The translations under genes and the position numbers were made by a program. A model generated the notes under the pieces. The model did not search any database and had not been told where the DNA came from. It saw only the letters and a list, made by a program, of their open reading frames with translations. This document shows positions 6,268 to 8,643 of a DNA stretch of 8,643 bases, piece by piece. Source of the stretch: Pseudomonadales bacterium (GTDB taxonomy: Bacteria > Pseudomonadota > Gammaproteobacteria > Pseudomonadales > Moraxellaceae); NCBI GenBank assembly GCA_013043915.1, contig JABEVH010000175.1:1-8643 (forward strand), given 5' to 3'. Within the stretch, counting starts at the first letter, position 1. Each line of letters begins with the position of its first letter.

Positions 6268-8571
6268 ATGTCGCCGTATCGTCGTTGGCTAAATTTTTTC
6301 CTGCTGGCAACCGCATCGCTAACCTTGGTGGCAGGCCTCTTGCTGGCCGCCCGAGGACAAATGGTACTAGCTGTCTATCTTTGGCTACTCGGAGCCCTTC
6401 CGGTCATGCTGGTACTGCTCGCCGGCATGGTCAAAGCACTAGCACGGGGTGAAGGAGGTTTGGACTTACTGGCGGTCATTGCCATGGGCGGTGCTGCTGC
6501 GCTGGGAGAATCACTAACCGCCGAAGTGATTGCTCTCATGCTGGCCAGTGGGCGTGTGTTGGAGAGTTACGCCGAAGGCAGAGCACAACGAGAAATGACC
6601 GCCTTGTTACAACGGGTGCCGGCCTCGGCACGACGCTATGAGCATGGCCAGCTGGTTCAGGTACCCCTGGATGCTATACAGATTGGTGACCGCATGGTGG
6701 TACGCAGCGGCGAAGTCCTGCCGGTGGACGGGACCTTGCTAGGTCCCGCCGAGTTAGATGAAGCGACACTAACGGGTGAATCCGTTCCCGTACACTATGC
6801 TGCTGGCCAAATGGTGCGCAGCGGCACACTTAATGCCGGCACAGCGTTTGATCTGTTGGCAACCACCACGGCAGCGGCCAGTACACTGGCAGGCATCGTT
6901 CGCCTTGTCCAGTCGGCTCAGGGCAGCCGGGCACCAGCGGCTAGACTGGCAGACCGCTACGCCCTGTTATTTGTACCCTTGGCGCTGGGCATGGCAGGAT
7001 TTGCCTGGCTACTTTCTGGCCAGGTGATGCGAGCCTTGGCGGTATTGGTGGTTGCCACACCCTGCCCCCTGCTGCTGGCGGTACCCGTGGCTATTGTAAG
7101 CGGCATGTCTTGTTGCGCTCGGCGCGGAATACTGATCAAAAATGGCGGGGCCTTGGAAAGATTAGCACGCACCCAGATCATATTTTTTGACAAAACCGGT
7201 ACGCTGACCGGTGGTCGGGCAAGACTCGTCAACATTGAGGTTTCTCCTGACCAGGTAGCAACGCGCGTACTGCAGCTTGCGGCATCTCTGGATCAGGCTT
7301 CCAACCATGTGATTGCCGAAGCCGTGGTACTGGCCGCGAGGGAAAAGGGCTTAGTACTCAGCCTGCCCAGCGGGCTGGAAGAGCGACCAGGCGCCGGCAT
7401 CAGCGGTATCGTAGATGGTCAGCACGTGGCCGTCGGGACCTTTGACTACGTTGCGGAAGGTGTGGACATACCTGACTGGGCTCTGCGGCTCTTGCCGCGT
7501 ATGGGCCAGGATGGCAGCTCAGGTGTATTTGTAGCCGCTGGTGGGGTGCTGGCCGGCGTTCTGCTGCTGGCCGATGAAATTCGGCTGGAAACTCCACGTG
7601 CCCTGCGCCAGTTACGGGCAGCTGGTGTCCGTCGCGCAGTCATGCTAACTGGGGATAATACCGATGTAGCCGAGGCCATCGGTTCGGCACTGGGCGTACA
7701 GGAAGTCATGGCCAGACAAAGTCCAGCAGGTAAACTAGCCGCTATTGCTACAGCAAAGACACAAGGTGTGACCGTTATGGTGGGTGACGGCGTTAATGAT
7801 GCACCGGCGCTGGCCAGCGCAGATGTTGGTGTAGCCATGGGAGTTCGGGGCGCGGCTGCAGCGGCAGAGGCTGCAGATGTTATCCTCTTGGTGGATCGCC
7901 TGGATCGCCTTGCCGAAGCTATCCATATAGCTCGCCATACCCGCCGCATTGCCATACAAAGCGTCATGCTGGGAATGAGCCTATCGCTGCTGGCCATGCT
8001 GGTAGCAGCTTTGGGCTGGCTTCCGCCACTGGCGGGTGCCATTCTGCAGGAATTTATCGATGTACTGGCGATTTTAAATGCCTTGCGTGCGCTGCGCCTG
8101 CCTGGTGCCCGGCACAGCCAAGTGCTATCAGCAGCCAATATGTTGGCACTGAAAGAGGAACACCAGGCACTTCGGCCTGTTCTTGAGACGCTGAGTCATT
8201 TGGCTGACCATATTAGCGCACTGCCGGGGCCTGATATCGTTACCGCCTTGCGCGGTCTGAATATGGCACTGGCTTCACAGTTATTGCCACACGAACGCCA
8301 GGATGATCAGGAGCTTTACCCGGGACTTGCCCCTATGCTGGGGGGGGATGACCCCATGGCTGCCATGAGCCGCATGCATCGAGAAATTTTCCAGCTAACA
8401 CGCCGCCTGGCACAGCTGAGCACCAACCTTGAACCCAAGGGCCCGGACACAGCTGGCCTAACCGAGATTAGGCGCAATCTGTATAGTCTGGATGCCATCC
8501 TTAAACTGCATTTCGCGCAAGAAGAAGAAATTTATGATGCTCTGAGCGAGACAGTGCAAGGCGCAAAATGA
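6268..8571 (+). CDS. P1B-5-type metal-transporting ATPase with C-terminal hemerythrin-like domain
   Basis: Inner-membrane ATP-driven metal exporter, 767 residues from the ATG at 6268 (776 from GTG 6241). Numbering from 6268: membrane spans near 10-30, 32-55 and 65-95; actuator domain with TGES (169-172); spans 231-250 and 254-281, the latter with the ion-binding motif TPCP (264-267); phosphorylation loop DKTGT (D308); nucleotide domain SNHV (345-348), in the place of the usual SxHP; TGD (461-463); GDGVND (506-511); last spans 563-584 and 586-603 with QEFID (594-598). There is no N-terminal metal-binding domain. Residues 625-767 form a hemerythrin-like four-helix domain with candidate diiron ligands H632, H675, D679, H704, H748 and E752. 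TPC plus hemerythrin is the hallmark of P1B-5 ATPases; Nia of Sinorhizobium meliloti, of this type, handles Ni and Fe. The metal here is inferred. The gene looks richer in GC than the etf/des genes. Confidence 0.93.
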   Translation: MSPYRRWLNFFLLATASLTLVAGLLLAARGQMVLAVYLWLLGALPVMLVLLAGMVKALARGEGGLDLLAVIAMGGAAALGESLTAEVIALMLASGRVLESYAEGRAQREMTALLQRVPASARRYEHGQLVQVPLDAIQIGDRMVVRSGEVLPVDGTLLGPAELDEATLTGESVPVHYAAGQMVRSGTLNAGTAFDLLATTTAAASTLAGIVRLVQSAQGSRAPAARLADRYALLFVPLALGMAGFAWLLSGQVMRALAVLVVATPCPLLLAVPVAIVSGMSCCARRGILIKNGGALERLARTQIIFFDKTGTLTGGRARLVNIEVSPDQVATRVLQLAASLDQASNHVIAEAVVLAAREKGLVLSLPSGLEERPGAGISGIVDGQHVAVGTFDYVAEGVDIPDWALRLLPRMGQDGSSGVFVAAGGVLAGVLLLADEIRLETPRALRQLRAAGVRRAVMLTGDNTDVAEAIGSALGVQEVMARQSPAGKLAAIATAKTQGVTVMVGDGVNDAPALASADVGVAMGVRGAAAAAEAADVILLVDRLDRLAEAIHIARHTRRIAIQSVMLGMSLSLLAMLVAALGWLPPLAGAILQEFIDVLAILNALRALRLPGARHSQVLSAANMLALKEEHQALRPVLETLSHLADHISALPGPDIVTALRGLNMALASQLLPHERQDDQELYPGLAPMLGGDDPMAAMSRMHREIFQLTRRLAQLSTNLEPKGPDTAGLTEIRRNLYSLDAILKLHFAQEEEIYDALSETVQGAK

Positions 8572-8643
8572 GTCGATGAGCAAGTGTTATGCACCGCACT
8601 AAATTACTGTGAAAGCACCACTGTTCTCAGATAAAAAACTCCC
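8572..8643. other. Downstream tail, no gene seen
   Basis: The 72 bases after the ATPase stop contain only very short open frames (ATG at 8568, 8576 and 8589 all stop within nine codons). No terminator hairpin is visible before the window ends. Confidence 0.6.

Noticed and set aside
7446..8138. 230-codon minus-strand open frame inside the ATPase gene
   Set aside because: It is Ser/Ala/Arg-rich low-complexity translation antisense to conserved ATPase motifs (GDGVND region), the usual shadow of a GC-rich gene.

Overview
The window comes from a bacterial chromosome of moderate GC content. The ETF subunits and the desaturase/reductase pair point to a Gram-negative proteobacterium, probably beta or gamma; I cannot place it further from sequence alone. 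There are seven protein-coding genes, one cut by the left edge. I see no rRNA, tRNA, CRISPR array, insertion sequence or phage gene.

Left part (1-1510, minus strand): etfB then etfA, the two subunits of electron transfer flavoprotein, 15 bases apart as an operon. etfA runs off the left edge before its C-terminal FAD signature. A 446-base intergenic region (1511-1956) separates etfBA from a divergent pair on the plus strand: an FAD/NAD(P)H/2Fe-2S reductase (1957-3036, DesC-like) and a membrane fatty-acid desaturase (3076-4200, DesB-like). The reductase would pass NAD(P)H electrons to the diiron desaturase. Their promoter carries two 18-bp operator-like palindromes, exactly 42 bp apart. The first overlaps the -35 box and closely resembles the DesT operator of Pseudomonas desCB as I recall it; the second covers the predicted transcription start and also recalls FabR-type sites. 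A degenerate third copy lies nearer etfB. This suggests control by a TetR-type sensor of acyl-CoA saturation whose gene is not in the window.

Right part (4328-8571): an AI-2E/PerM-family membrane protein on the minus strand, convergent with desB; a small BON-domain lipoprotein (5730-6047); and a P1B-type metal-transport ATPase (6268-8571). The ATPase has a TPC motif in its ion-binding helix, no N-terminal metal-binding domain, and a C-terminal hemerythrin-like domain. This is the architecture of subgroup P1B-5, known for Ni/Fe export. Inverted repeats lie in the leader of the ATPase gene.

Nothing here is clearly an undescribed system. The most rewarding items are the tandem operator arrangement between desCB and etfBA, and the hemerythrin-fused P1B-5 ATPase with its altered HP motif and structured leader.
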